Source of the DNA: Imbroritus primus
Lineage (GTDB): Bacteria; Pseudomonadota; Gammaproteobacteria; Burkholderiales; Burkholderiaceae
Direction: 5' to 3'
DNA length: 64,000 bases
Assembly (NCBI RefSeq): GCF_964332355.1
Contig: NZ_OZ201293.1
Coordinates: forward strand, 2,170,001-2,234,000
The notes under the pieces are model-generated. The model was not told the origin of the DNA, searched no databases, and worked only from the letters and a program-made list of their open reading frames with translations. A program made the position numbers and the translations under genes. Shown here piece after piece: positions 28,378 through 36,890 of this stretch (position 1 is its first letter; every line of letters begins with the position of its first letter).

Positions 28378-28385
28378 TATACAAT
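28378..28385 (+). promoter_or_regulatory. candidate extended -10 of the asmA-like gene
   Basis: TATACAAT lies 38 bp before the AsmA-like ATG. A TTGTCC at 28353-28358 could be the -35 but the spacing is 19-21 bp, longer than ideal. Confidence 0.35.
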
Positions 28386-28422
28386 AGGTGCGAGTCGATG
28401 ATCGTTCACACCACCTGCTTTT

Positions 28423-30657
28423 ATGGAGCCCGTCGCCATGCGCAGACGCAGTAGATGGATCGCCTGGATTACGCTGACGCCGCTCGTCCTGATCAGCGCA
28501 CTCCTGTTCTTTATCGTGACTTTCGACTGGAACCGGGCACGACCATGGCTCAACGAGCGCGTGTCCGAGGCCATCGCCCGTCCCTTCGTCATCAATGGCG
28601 ACCTGACGGTGAAATGGGATCGCCCCGAAGGCGAGACAGGCTGGCGCCGCTGGGTGCCATGGCCGCGGCTGGCGGCGCGCGATGTGGTCGTCGGCAACCC
28701 TGAATGGGCGCGCGATACCAATTTCGCTACGGCCAACGAGGTCAGCTTCGTCCTGCAGGCGTTGCCTTTGCTGACGCACCGCATCGTGATTCCGACCATC
28801 AGCCTCGACACGCCGTCGATCGCGCTGGTCCGCCGCAAGGACGGCGAAAACAACTGGACTTTCCCGCGCAACAAGGACAAGACCGCGCTGCAATGGGAGC
28901 TGGAGCTGCAGCAGATCGTCTTCAAGAATGGCCGCATCGGCCTGTCCGATGCCATCAAACAGATCGAGTTGCTGGCCGAGGTCGATACCATCGGTGCGCC
29001 GCTCGATCTGGCCGGCAAGCCGACGGAACAGCCTGCCTCTGCCGCATTACCCACCGAGGTAGCATCTGCAGCGAACGCAAAGGAAGAGCCGGCACGACAG
29101 GCCGACGCCTCCCCCTACGGTATCCAGTGGACCGTCAAGGGGACCTACCGCGACGCGCGCGTGCAGGGGGCCGGCAAGGCTGGCGGCGTGTTGCGCCTGC
29201 AGGATGCCGACACGCCCTACCCGCTCCAGGCCGATGTGCGGCTGGGACGCACGCGCATCGCGCTCGAAGGGACGTTGACCGACCCAGCCCATCTCGCTGC
29301 GCTGGATCTGCGGTTGCGGCTCGCCGGCGACAGCATGGCGCACCTGTATGACCTAACGGGTGTGGTGCTGCCCGAAACGGCACCGTTCGAAACCCGTGGC
29401 CGATTGATCGGCCAGGGCGTCGGAGAACAGCCGGTGTGGCGCTATGAAAAATTTACCGGACGCATGGGTAAAAGCGACATTCAGGGCACGCTAACCTATC
29501 GCGCCCAGCAACCGCGCCCGAAGATCGAGGGCACCGTATTGTCCAACCAGCTGGTCTTTGCCGACCTCGCTCCACTTATTGGCGCGGACTCGGCCCAGAG
29601 CAAGAAGCGCCGCGGCGCGGCCGAACGCCAGCCGATCGACCGGGTCCTGCCGGTGGCGCGCTTCAAGACTGACCGCTGGGGCGAAATGGATGCGGACGTA
29701 AAGGTGACCGGCAGACGCATCGTGCGCGACGAGGCCTTGCCGATCACTGACCTCACTGCCCACCTCAAGCTCGAGGACAGCGTCCTGACGCTCGATCCGC
29801 TGAACTTCGGCGTGGCCGGCGGCGATCTCGTCTCGACCATCCGGCTCAACGGCAAAACGACTCCGCTGCAGGGCAATATTGACCTGCGCGCACGCCACCT
29901 CAAGCTCAAGCAACTGTTCCCAACCATCGAGGCCATGCGTGCCAGTGTTGGTGAACTGAACGGCGCAGCCCGCATGACGGCCCAGGGCAACTCCATCTCG
30001 GCGCTGTTGGGCACGGCCAATGGCGAAGCCAAGCTGCTGGTACGCGAGGGCACCGTCAGCAAGTTCATCCTGGAAGCCATGGGTCTCAATGTTGGCAGCG
30101 TGGTACTCACGCAACTGTTCGGCGACCGGCAGGTTACGCTGAATTGCGGTGTCAGCGATTTCGCGATTAATGACGGGCTGGCCCGGGCCCGGACCTTTGT
30201 GGTGGATACCGAGGACGCTACGATCTACATCACCGGCGGCGTCGACCTGAAGGATGAGCGGCTCGGCATGACTGTCCGGCCCGAAGCCAAGGGCTTGCGG
30301 CTATTCTCGCTGCGCGCCCCGCTATATGTCACCGGCACCCTCAAGAAACCCGATGTCAGTGTCGACAAGGCCGTGCTTGCGCTGCGCGCCGGCGGCGCGC
30401 TGGCGCTGGGACTCACTGCGCCCATCGCGGCTGCGCTGATCCCGCTCACCGACCTGTCGACGCCAGACGACACCCATTGCGCCGAACTGCTGCGCCAGGC
30501 TAGCAGCGCCCCGCGCACCAATCCCAGGCCGGTCCAGCCGCCGGACAAGGCCACGCCCAGCGCGCCTGCTGGCGAACGCCGCCCCGCTGCGCCGCCGGCC
30601 ACGCCACCGCGCCAGGAGCAAAAGCGCGACCCGCTGCCACCGATCTATAACGGATAA
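28423..30657 (+). CDS. AsmA family protein
   Basis: 744 aa. A single N-terminal membrane anchor (about 12-32) is followed by FDWNRARPWLNERVSEAIARPF, the typical AsmA N-terminal repeat start, then a long beta-rich periplasmic part with a C-terminal AsmA-2 like region (LRARHLKLKQLFP, GTANGEAKLLVREGTVSKF, then VDLKDERLGMTVRPEAKG). AsmA-like proteins are thought to bridge the envelope for phospholipid transport. The C-terminus (about 700-744) is a proline/alanine-rich tail. A second ATG at 28438 is an equally good start. Confidence 0.88.
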   Translation: MEPVAMRRRSRWIAWITLTPLVLISALLFFIVTFDWNRARPWLNERVSEAIARPFVINGDLTVKWDRPEGETGWRRWVPWPRLAARDVVVGNPEWARDTNFATANEVSFVLQALPLLTHRIVIPTISLDTPSIALVRRKDGENNWTFPRNKDKTALQWELELQQIVFKNGRIGLSDAIKQIELLAEVDTIGAPLDLAGKPTEQPASAALPTEVASAANAKEEPARQADASPYGIQWTVKGTYRDARVQGAGKAGGVLRLQDADTPYPLQADVRLGRTRIALEGTLTDPAHLAALDLRLRLAGDSMAHLYDLTGVVLPETAPFETRGRLIGQGVGEQPVWRYEKFTGRMGKSDIQGTLTYRAQQPRPKIEGTVLSNQLVFADLAPLIGADSAQSKKRRGAAERQPIDRVLPVARFKTDRWGEMDADVKVTGRRIVRDEALPITDLTAHLKLEDSVLTLDPLNFGVAGGDLVSTIRLNGKTTPLQGNIDLRARHLKLKQLFPTIEAMRASVGELNGAARMTAQGNSISALLGTANGEAKLLVREGTVSKFILEAMGLNVGSVVLTQLFGDRQVTLNCGVSDFAINDGLARARTFVVDTEDATIYITGGVDLKDERLGMTVRPEAKGLRLFSLRAPLYVTGTLKKPDVSVDKAVLALRAGGALALGLTAPIAAALIPLTDLSTPDDTHCAELLRQASSAPRTNPRPVQPPDKATPSAPAGERRPAAPPATPPRQEQKRDPLPPIYNG

Positions 30658-30703
30658 CGCCGTCCATGGTTATACTTGGTCTGTTCTACCCTGAATGCAC
30701 GCA

Positions 30704-31342
30704 ATGACGACACTGGCTGACCTCCGCACCCGCTACGCACGTGGCGCACTTTCCGAGACCGAAGTCGCACGCGACCCGGTCGAGCAATTCCGTACCTGGT
30801 TCGACGAGGCCCTGGCGGCGGAAGTACCGGAGCCCAACGCGATGACGCTGGCCACGGTCCGGACGGACGGCCAGCCCGCGGCGCGCATCGTGCTGCTCAA
30901 GCAAGTCGATGCGCGCGGCTTTACCTTCTTCACCAACTATCTCAGCGACAAGGGTCGAGCCCTCGCAGCCAATCCGCGCGCTGCCCTGCTGTTCCATTGG
31001 GTCGCGCTGGAGCGCCAGGTCCGCATCGAAGGTACGGTGGAGAAGATCGACGCCGCAGAGAGCGATGCCTATTTCCAGTCGCGGCCCCTCGAGTCACGGC
31101 TCGGTGCGTGGGCCTCGGAGCAGAGCAAGGAAGTGCCCGACCGGGCAACGCTCGAGGCGAGCGAGGCGCGCTTTGCCGCGCAATACGGAGAGCAGCCACC
31201 ACGGCCGCCGCACTGGGGCGGGTATCGGCTGGTCCCGCAGTCGATCGAATTCTGGCAAGGCCGACCGTCACGGTTGCATGACCGTATCGTGTTCTACCGA
31301 CAAGCCGATGGGGGGTGGCGTATCGCCCGGTTATCGCCCTGA
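30704..31342 (+). CDS. pdxH: Pyridoxamine 5'-phosphate oxidase
   Basis: FMN enzyme that makes pyridoxal 5'-phosphate from PNP or PMP. About 212 aa. FMN-contacting ARIVLLKQVDARGFTFFTNY and the C-terminal WGGYRLVPQSIEFWQGRPSRLHDR are the family signatures, the latter with the conserved histidine and arginine near the active site. A first ATG at 30695 would add three residues; ATG 30704 (MTTLADLR) is preferred because it matches the usual start. Located about 40 bp after the AsmA-like gene. Confidence 0.95.
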   Translation: MTTLADLRTRYARGALSETEVARDPVEQFRTWFDEALAAEVPEPNAMTLATVRTDGQPAARIVLLKQVDARGFTFFTNYLSDKGRALAANPRAALLFHWVALERQVRIEGTVEKIDAAESDAYFQSRPLESRLGAWASEQSKEVPDRATLEASEARFAAQYGEQPPRPPHWGGYRLVPQSIEFWQGRPSRLHDRIVFYRQADGGWRIARLSP

Positions 31343-31615
31343 GTCGCCTTGCACCGCCCACGGTGAGGAGAAACAGCGGGCGGATGCACGAGAGACGCTA
31401 TCGATATGAAGCGCAACGTTTCTGCGCTCGAACGTGGGCCGGCGATCCCGTATCGCCCGCATCGCTTCGTCGCAGCAGGACCATTTCGCTGGCGCCTCTG
31501 AGCTTGAATCACATTATCGACAGATAAGGTACGGGAGCCTCGCGCTTCCGGGTTGATGTGTCTGGCACAGCGGTGTGTCCATGCCGCAGCCATTTGAGCC
31601 GAAGGAGAACAGTGC

Positions 31616-32839
31616 ATGTTTTTCAAAGAAGCGATAGACCGCAAGCTGGCCAGCTGGGTAGATGCCATCCGCCAGAAAGCCAATCTGCCGGTGACCGTCA
31701 AGCTGTGGAACGGCCACCAGTACGCCCTCGGCGAGTTCGATCGGCCCGCCATCACCCTGACCGTACGTGAAGCCAGCGCCCTCCCGCTGCTGCTGACGCC
31801 GAGCCTCGCCAACCTCGGCGAGGCCTACGTGCAGGAAAAGATCGACTTCGACGGCAAGCTCCAGGACATCATCTCCGTGGGCTACCGTCTGGCCGATACG
31901 GCCCTGGGGGGCGACAGCCGCTTCGGCCGTATCGCCCGCCACTTCTCGCATTCCAAGGAAGACGACAAGGAAGCGATCCACTACCACTATGACGTCTCGA
32001 ACGACTTCTACAAGCTGTGGCTCGACCCAAACATGGTGTACTCGTGCGCCTATTTCGAGCACGGCAACGAGGATCTCGCCACTGCGCAGATCCGCAAGAT
32101 CGACCATATCCTGACGAAAATCCAGGTTCAGCCCGGGGAGCGCCTGCTCGATATCGGCTGCGGTTGGGGTGCGCTGGTACTGCGTGCGGCCGAACGCTTC
32201 GGCGCGCGCTGCGTCGGCATCACGCTGTCGCAGAACCAGTTCGACCTGGCCACCGAGCGGGTGCGCGCCGCCGGTCTGCAGGATCGCATCGAGATCCGCC
32301 TGCAGGACTATCGCGATGTATCCGGCACGTTCGACCGCATCACCAGCGTCGGCATGTGTGAACACGTGGGCCGCAAGAACCTGCCGGCATACTTCGCCAA
32401 GATCCGCGAGTTGCTGACCGATGATGGCGTGGCCATGAACCATGGCATCACCTCGACCGATGTGAACAGCGGCGAAACTGCGCTGGGCGGCGGTGACTTC
32501 ATCGACAAATATGTATTTCCGCACGGCGAGCTGCCGCACGTTTCACTGGTCCTCAGCACCATGCAGGAAGGCGGCCTGGAGGCGTTCGACGTGGAGAACC
32601 TGCGCCGCCACTATGCGCATACGCTTGGCATATGGTCAGCGAATTTTGAAGCCCAAAGCGAGACGATCCGCGCCATGGTCGGCGAGAAACGCTACCGCAT
32701 CTGGCGCGTCTACCTGATGGGGTGCGCACATGCCTTCGAAGTCGACGACGTGGCGATCTACCAGGTGATCTGCCGCAAGGCGGGGCGCTCCGCAACGACG
32801 CTGCCGTGGTCGCGGCGCTATATCTACGACACGCCCTGA
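31616..32839 (+). CDS. cfa: Cyclopropane-fatty-acyl-phospholipid synthase
   Basis: SAM-dependent enzyme that converts unsaturated acyl chains of membrane lipids to cyclopropanes, usually on entry to stationary phase. 407 aa. The SAM-binding motif LDIGCGWG is at 178-185, preceded by HYDVSNDFYKLWLDPNMVYSC, the conserved substrate-side block of Cfa, and followed by GITLSQNQ. GAAGGAGA lies about 6 nt before the ATG. It is convergent with msrA, with only 6 bp between the stops. Confidence 0.94.
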   Translation: MFFKEAIDRKLASWVDAIRQKANLPVTVKLWNGHQYALGEFDRPAITLTVREASALPLLLTPSLANLGEAYVQEKIDFDGKLQDIISVGYRLADTALGGDSRFGRIARHFSHSKEDDKEAIHYHYDVSNDFYKLWLDPNMVYSCAYFEHGNEDLATAQIRKIDHILTKIQVQPGERLLDIGCGWGALVLRAAERFGARCVGITLSQNQFDLATERVRAAGLQDRIEIRLQDYRDVSGTFDRITSVGMCEHVGRKNLPAYFAKIRELLTDDGVAMNHGITSTDVNSGETALGGGDFIDKYVFPHGELPHVSLVLSTMQEGGLEAFDVENLRRHYAHTLGIWSANFEAQSETIRAMVGEKRYRIWRVYLMGCAHAFEVDDVAIYQVICRKAGRSATTLPWSRRYIYDTP

Positions 32840-32845
32840 GTTGTT

Positions 32846-33382
32846 TCAGGAGCGTCCGTGGCGCGTGAACAGCTGGCGGAATTTCGCCAGCTTGGGCGCG
32901 ATCACCATCGCGCAGTAGCCCTGGTACGGATGCGTACGATAGTAGTTCTGGTGCGCTGCCTCGGCGCGCCAGTACGGCTGCTCCGCCTCGATGGTCGTGA
33001 CGATCGGCAGGTCAAAGACGCGCTCGCGCGTCAGGCTGTCGATCATGGCTTCCGCCGTAGCGCGCTGGGCCGGTGAATGTACAAAGATTGCGGAACGGTA
33101 TTGCGGCCCCGTGTCGTTACCCTGGCGGTCCACCGTGGTCGGATCGTGGATGGCGAAAAAAATGCCGAGGATGTCGTGATACGAGATCACTGCCGGATCG
33201 AAAGTCACGCGCACCACCTCGACATGGCCGGTGTCACCCTCGCAGACCTGGCGGTAGGTCGGATGGTCAACGTGACCGCCCGTGTACCCAGATTCGACCG
33301 CAAGCACGCCGCTGACTTCCTGGTAGACCGCTTCGAGGCACCAGAAGCAGCCTCCACCCAATGTGGCAATTTCATGTTCCAT
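32846..33382 (-). CDS. msrA: Peptide-methionine (S)-S-oxide reductase
   Basis: Reduces methionine-S-sulfoxide in proteins. 178 aa. The catalytic GCFWC motif is at about 11-15, followed by GYTGGHVDHPTYRQVC and GHVEVVRVTFDP, as in all MsrA. The C-terminus lacks the second pair of resolving cysteines beyond those in the core. It starts 15 bp after the truncated adenylate-forming gene on the same strand, with GGAG upstream, so the two are likely co-transcribed. Confidence 0.95.
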   Translation of the reverse strand: MEHEIATLGGGCFWCLEAVYQEVSGVLAVESGYTGGHVDHPTYRQVCEGDTGHVEVVRVTFDPAVISYHDILGIFFAIHDPTTVDRQGNDTGPQYRSAIFVHSPAQRATAEAMIDSLTRERVFDLPIVTTIEAEQPYWRAEAAHQNYYRTHPYQGYCAMVIAPKLAKFRQLFTRHGRS

Positions 33383-33397
33383 TCCATTCTCCGAATG

Positions 33398-34294
33398 TCA
33401 TGCCTGCGGGCACGCCCGCATCTGCAGCGGCACGCCGCGATCTACGAGAGCCGTGGCCAGTGCAAGCTGTGGCGGACCATCCACGATAGTCAGCCGGCGC
33501 AACGACGAAAAATCGGCGTCCTGCCAACCGGGTGCGCCCCGCAGGGTCTCCATCATGTCTACCGTAACCGCCGCCACGGTAGGACGCGTATTTGCCAGGG
33601 CTTCCAGCCATGCGGCCGGCGTGAATCCCGGCAGCAATGTCACGGTGGCGCCCCGTGCCAGCGCCGGGACAGCCTCGAGCAAGAGGCTGGCAAAACGGGC
33701 CAGTGGCAATGCGACCAAGACATTGTCCTCCGGCGCGATATCGATGTCCTCCACCAGCAACCTGTTCTGACGGTATCGCGTCGCTTTTCCGGCAGCCTCG
33801 GCGTCAAACAGCATGAGGGCTGGCACCTCGCTCTCGACATCCGGGTAATGCAGGCCGTAAGGCGCCGGATGGTCGATCAGGCGATCGAGGACCACGCATC
33901 GTATGTCGGCACGCTGAGTCGCCAGCGCTTGTGCAACCGGAAGATTGGCCTCATCCGCGACGATCAGGCTGGCATCGGCCTGCTGCAGCCAATGCTGCAA
34001 TGCTTCGGGCGTGGCCGAGGGGTCGAGCGGCGCCCACACCGCACCCAGCCGTAGGCATGCCAGCAGGATCACCAGTTGCAGGTCGTCGTTGGCCGCCAGC
34101 GTCGCGACATGCTGTCCCGGCTGCACGCCATGCGTGCCCGACAGATGTGCCGTCACGCGCTCGAAGCGACGCGCGAGCTTGGCATAGTCGTGAGCGTTGC
34201 GGCCACAGCGGATGGCGATGCGGTCGCCATGACTGCGTGCATGGCCGACGATCTCGCGCAGCAACGGGGCTGTCGCGTTTTCGAAATCACGCAT
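33398..34294 (-). CDS. truncated, degenerate adenylate-forming (ANL) family protein
   Basis: 298 aa that follow the large N-terminal domain of acyl-CoA/AMP ligases: DYAKLARRFERVTAHL, ANDDLQLVILLACLRLGAVWAPLDP and VDMMETLRGAPGW. Where the phosphate-binding loop TSGTTGxPKG should be (162-176), the sequence reads LFDAEAAGKATRYRQ, so this loop is lost. The protein also stops just before the usual QxYGxTE motif and has no C-terminal domain. No continuation in other frames fits, because msrA begins 15 bp later. It is probably inactive as a ligase: either a decaying gene or a repurposed domain. Confidence 0.75.
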   Translation of the reverse strand: MRDFENATAPLLREIVGHARSHGDRIAIRCGRNAHDYAKLARRFERVTAHLSGTHGVQPGQHVATLAANDDLQLVILLACLRLGAVWAPLDPSATPEALQHWLQQADASLIVADEANLPVAQALATQRADIRCVVLDRLIDHPAPYGLHYPDVESEVPALMLFDAEAAGKATRYRQNRLLVEDIDIAPEDNVLVALPLARFASLLLEAVPALARGATVTLLPGFTPAAWLEALANTRPTVAAVTVDMMETLRGAPGWQDADFSSLRRLTIVDGPPQLALATALVDRGVPLQMRACPQA

Positions 34295-34490
34295 CGAACC
34301 TCCGCCGCCTGGCGGTGTGCGTGTCGCTCGTCATGCCATTATCCTCCGTGCCGCCCTCGCCCGCGGGCCGCGGGACTGGACAGGCTTGTCTGTGATCGAT
34401 ACCGCGCTACTGTAACGCGAAGCGCCGGCGATGCCCAGCCGATCGCGCGCCGATGGCTGCGGAAACGGGACAGGCGCCGCCGCTCTCCGA

Positions 34491-34496
34491 TACAAT
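34491..34496 (+). promoter_or_regulatory. candidate -10 of the flavin reductase gene
   Basis: TACAAT in the context GATACAATGACC lies 46 bp before the proposed ATG. No clear -35. Confidence 0.4.
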
Positions 34497-34541
34497 GACC
34501 CCGTACGCAACCGTCTCGAGCACAACGCTTTCCGACTGCCG

Positions 34542-35123
34542 ATGCCGACTCCCCCCCAAGCAGGTACCGCCCCCCAGGCCACGGACAATCCAGCACGCAG
34601 CACCGCCAGCGCGCCCGATTTCGATTCAGCCTACTTCCGCCGCGCACTGTCGCAGTTCGCGACCGGCGTGACTGTGATCACGGGCCATTCGGGTCTTGCC
34701 GCAACCGGCGGCCCGGCCTTCGTGGGCGTCACCGCGAGCTCATTCAACTCGGTCTCGCTGGATCCACCGCTGGTGTTGTGGAGCCTGGCTACCAAGGCTA
34801 ACTCCCTGCCAGTGTTTCGCGACGGTTCGCACTATGTGATCAACGTGCTGTCCGCGGCCCAGGTCGATCTGTGCAAGCGCTTCTCGACCTTGCATGGCGA
34901 CCGCTTCGCCGGTCTCGACTACCAGATCAGCGAACACGGCCTGCCAGTCCTGCACGAGGCGCTCGCCTGGTTCGAATGCCATAACCGCAGTCGCTATGAC
35001 GAAGGCGACCATGTCATCTTCGTTGGCGAAGTCGAACGCTGCGGCATCCATGACGCCGCCGGTGCACCGCTGGTTTTCCAGGCGGGACAGTTCGGCACGT
35101 TGCAGCCGCTCGGCGGCAATTGA
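34542..35123 (+). CDS. Flavin reductase family protein
   Basis: 193 aa. After a variable 25-residue lead, FRRALSQFATGVTVITGHSG, FVGVTASSFNSVSLDPPLVLWSL and VINVLSAAQVDLCKRFS are the FMN-binding flavin-reductase-like domain used by the small subunit of two-component monooxygenases. DGDHVIFVGEV-like sequence near the C-terminus binds the flavin. No oxygenase is adjacent. Start ATG 34542 is chosen over the longer frame because it follows the putative promoter. Dienelactone hydrolase follows after about 58 bp. Confidence 0.88.
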   Translation: MPTPPQAGTAPQATDNPARSTASAPDFDSAYFRRALSQFATGVTVITGHSGLAATGGPAFVGVTASSFNSVSLDPPLVLWSLATKANSLPVFRDGSHYVINVLSAAQVDLCKRFSTLHGDRFAGLDYQISEHGLPVLHEALAWFECHNRSRYDEGDHVIFVGEVERCGIHDAAGAPLVFQAGQFGTLQPLGGN

Positions 35124-35181
35124 TCTCTCATCTTCTGCACGCCCACCGGTGGCGTGCGCTTTGACTGCCAAGGAGCCAATC

Positions 35182-35886
35182 ATGGGTCAGACCATCCGCA
35201 TTCCGTCCAAGGACGGCAGCTTCAACGCCTATCTCGCCGTGCCCGCCAGCGGACGTGGTCCCGGCATCGTCATGTGCCAGGAGATCTTCGGCGTGAACGG
35301 CACGATGCGCACGCTAGCCGACCGGTACGCGCAAGAAGGTTATGTGGTGCTGGTGCCCGACCTGTTCTGGCGCATCGAACCCGGGGTCGAGCTCGACTAC
35401 TCGCCGGAAGGCTGGAAGCGCGCGTTTGAGTTTTTCCAGAAGTACGATCAGAACAAAGGTGTAGAAGATATCGCCGCCACGGTGGCAGCACTACGCCAGC
35501 GTCCCGAACTCGATGATGTCGCCAATGTCGGCGTGATCGGCTACTGCCTGGGCGGCAAGATGGCCTACCTGGCAGCATGCCGCTGCGATGTGGCCTGTTC
35601 GGTCGGCTACTACGGCGTGGGCATCGAGCAGGCACTCGACGAGGCGGACAACATCAAGGGACGCCTCGTGCTGCATCTGGCGGGCGAGGACGAATACTGC
35701 CCGCCGGAAGCTCGCGCGCAGATTGCCGCCAAGCTGGCGACGCTGCCGAGGGCCGAGGCCTTCTCGTATCCGGGCGTCGACCATGCCTTCGCCCGTCCGA
35801 ATGGCAACCACTACGACAAAGCTGCCGACGAAACGGCCTATGCACGAACGCTCGCAGCGCTGAAGAGCGAGATCGGCCCGCGCTGA
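35182..35886 (+). CDS. Dienelactone hydrolase family protein
   Basis: 234-aa alpha/beta hydrolase. Catalytic triad by motif: Cys in GYCLGG (about 123), Asp in LAGEDEYCP (about 170) and His in GVDHAFARP (about 201). Family members open dienelactones in chlorocatechol degradation or act as general carboxylesterases; no chlorocatechol genes are present here. AAGGAG precedes the ATG. It is probably co-transcribed with the flavin reductase. A strong hairpin lies just downstream. Confidence 0.92.
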   Translation: MGQTIRIPSKDGSFNAYLAVPASGRGPGIVMCQEIFGVNGTMRTLADRYAQEGYVVLVPDLFWRIEPGVELDYSPEGWKRAFEFFQKYDQNKGVEDIAATVAALRQRPELDDVANVGVIGYCLGGKMAYLAACRCDVACSVGYYGVGIEQALDEADNIKGRLVLHLAGEDEYCPPEARAQIAAKLATLPRAEAFSYPGVDHAFARPNGNHYDKAADETAYARTLAALKSEIGPR

Positions 35887-35896
35887 TCGCCGCCGG

Positions 35897-35922
35897 GCAT
35901 CCGGGCTGGGCTGCCCGGATGC
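35897..35922. terminator. strong hairpin between the hydrolase and the IclR gene
   Basis: GCATCCGGGC pairs perfectly with GCCCGGATGC around a 6-nt loop, placed between two convergent stops. There is no U-tract on either strand, so a terminator role is likely but not classical. Confidence 0.4.
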
Positions 35923-35933
35923 CGGCCGCCGCT

Positions 35934-36758
35934 TCAGCGCAGCGCCAGCGTCCCCAGCCGCCCAACCATGGCGCCAAGCGCTGGCGCCAGTTGTGCATCG
36001 AAGTCGGCTTCACTACGCGACTGGTACGAGGCGCTGCAGCTCATCACATACGGATCGTCTTCACCGGCCACGCGAAACGCCACCGCACAGGCATGCACGG
36101 CCGGATGCCACTCACGGAACGAGCCGGCATAGCCCAGCTCTACCGCGGTCTGGATAGCCCGGCGCACCGTCTCGCCCTCGGCGGCCCACTGCTCCGGATA
36201 CGCCTGCGCATAGTCGCGCAGCAATGCCTCGCGCCGCAGTTCTGGCATGGCGGCCAGGTAGGCCCTTCCCATCGAACTGGACAACAGCGATAAGCGCGAA
36301 CCCACGCCGAGCACGAGCGACGACCCGGCATGGCTGCGGATCGACTCGAGGTAGACCATCTCGAGCCGGTCCCGCTTGCCAAGTGAAATCGACACCCCAT
36401 ACTGCTGCGCAAACGCCACCATGTGCGGCCGCGCCAGCGCGATCAGCCCGGACGATGCCAGATAGGCATACCCCAGGGCCAGGACACCCGCATCCAGGCC
36501 ATATTTACCCAAGGCTGCGTCATAGCGCAGATAGCCCAGTGCCACGAGGGTGCTGGCCAAGCGGTTGACAGTCGCCTTGGGCAATCCCGTGCGTTTCACG
36601 AACTCGCGATTGCCCAGCAGCGTATCGCCCGGCTGATAACAGCGCAGCAAGGCAAGACCCCGCGCCAGCGCAGTTACGAAGTTGGGGTCGTTCTCGGTCA
36701 TGCCGGCCGGATTGGGGAGCAGCAACATCCGCCCCGTAGCGGAATCGTGTGTAGACAT
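35934..36758 (-). CDS. IclR family transcriptional regulator
   Basis: 274 aa. Winged helix at about 27-85 (ALARGLALLRCYQPGD, LPKATVNRLASTLVALGYL) and the IclR effector domain after it (VYLESIRSHAGSSL, GSRLSLLSSSMGRAYLAAM). It is divergent from gcdH over 132 bp and very likely controls gcdH and itself through the inverted repeats at 36779-36830. The effector may be glutarate, glutaryl-CoA or a related acid. Confidence 0.93.
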   Translation of the reverse strand: MSTHDSATGRMLLLPNPAGMTENDPNFVTALARGLALLRCYQPGDTLLGNREFVKRTGLPKATVNRLASTLVALGYLRYDAALGKYGLDAGVLALGYAYLASSGLIALARPHMVAFAQQYGVSISLGKRDRLEMVYLESIRSHAGSSLVLGVGSRLSLLSSSMGRAYLAAMPELRREALLRDYAQAYPEQWAAEGETVRRAIQTAVELGYAGSFREWHPAVHACAVAFRVAGEDDPYVMSCSASYQSRSEADFDAQLAPALGAMVGRLGTLALR

Positions 36759-36778
36759 GCGCCAGTTTCACCGTGATA

Positions 36779-36789
36779 GGAATATTTCC
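36779..36789. promoter_or_regulatory. short inverted repeat, possible second IclR half-site
   Basis: GGAA-TAT-TTCC is a perfect short inverted repeat 20 bp from the IclR start. It shares the TTCC core with the larger palindrome at 36814-36830. Confidence 0.35.
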
Positions 36790-36813
36790 GATATACTACA
36801 CCAACGAAACATT

Positions 36814-36830
36814 GTTCCGCAATACGGAAC
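36814..36830. promoter_or_regulatory. probable IclR operator between iclR-type gene and gcdH
   Basis: GTTCCG-CAATA-CGGAAC is a perfect 6+5+6 palindrome, centred about 68 bp before the gcdH ATG and 64 bp before the IclR ATG. Palindromes with a TTCCG/CGGAA core and 5-nt centre resemble reported IclR-family sites, and the position between two divergent genes fits an operator. Confidence 0.65.
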
Positions 36831-36890
36831 TTTATTACCCATAGCAACTGTTTTCCATTCACCCGAGACCGCTGTACAAAGGAGAGACGC

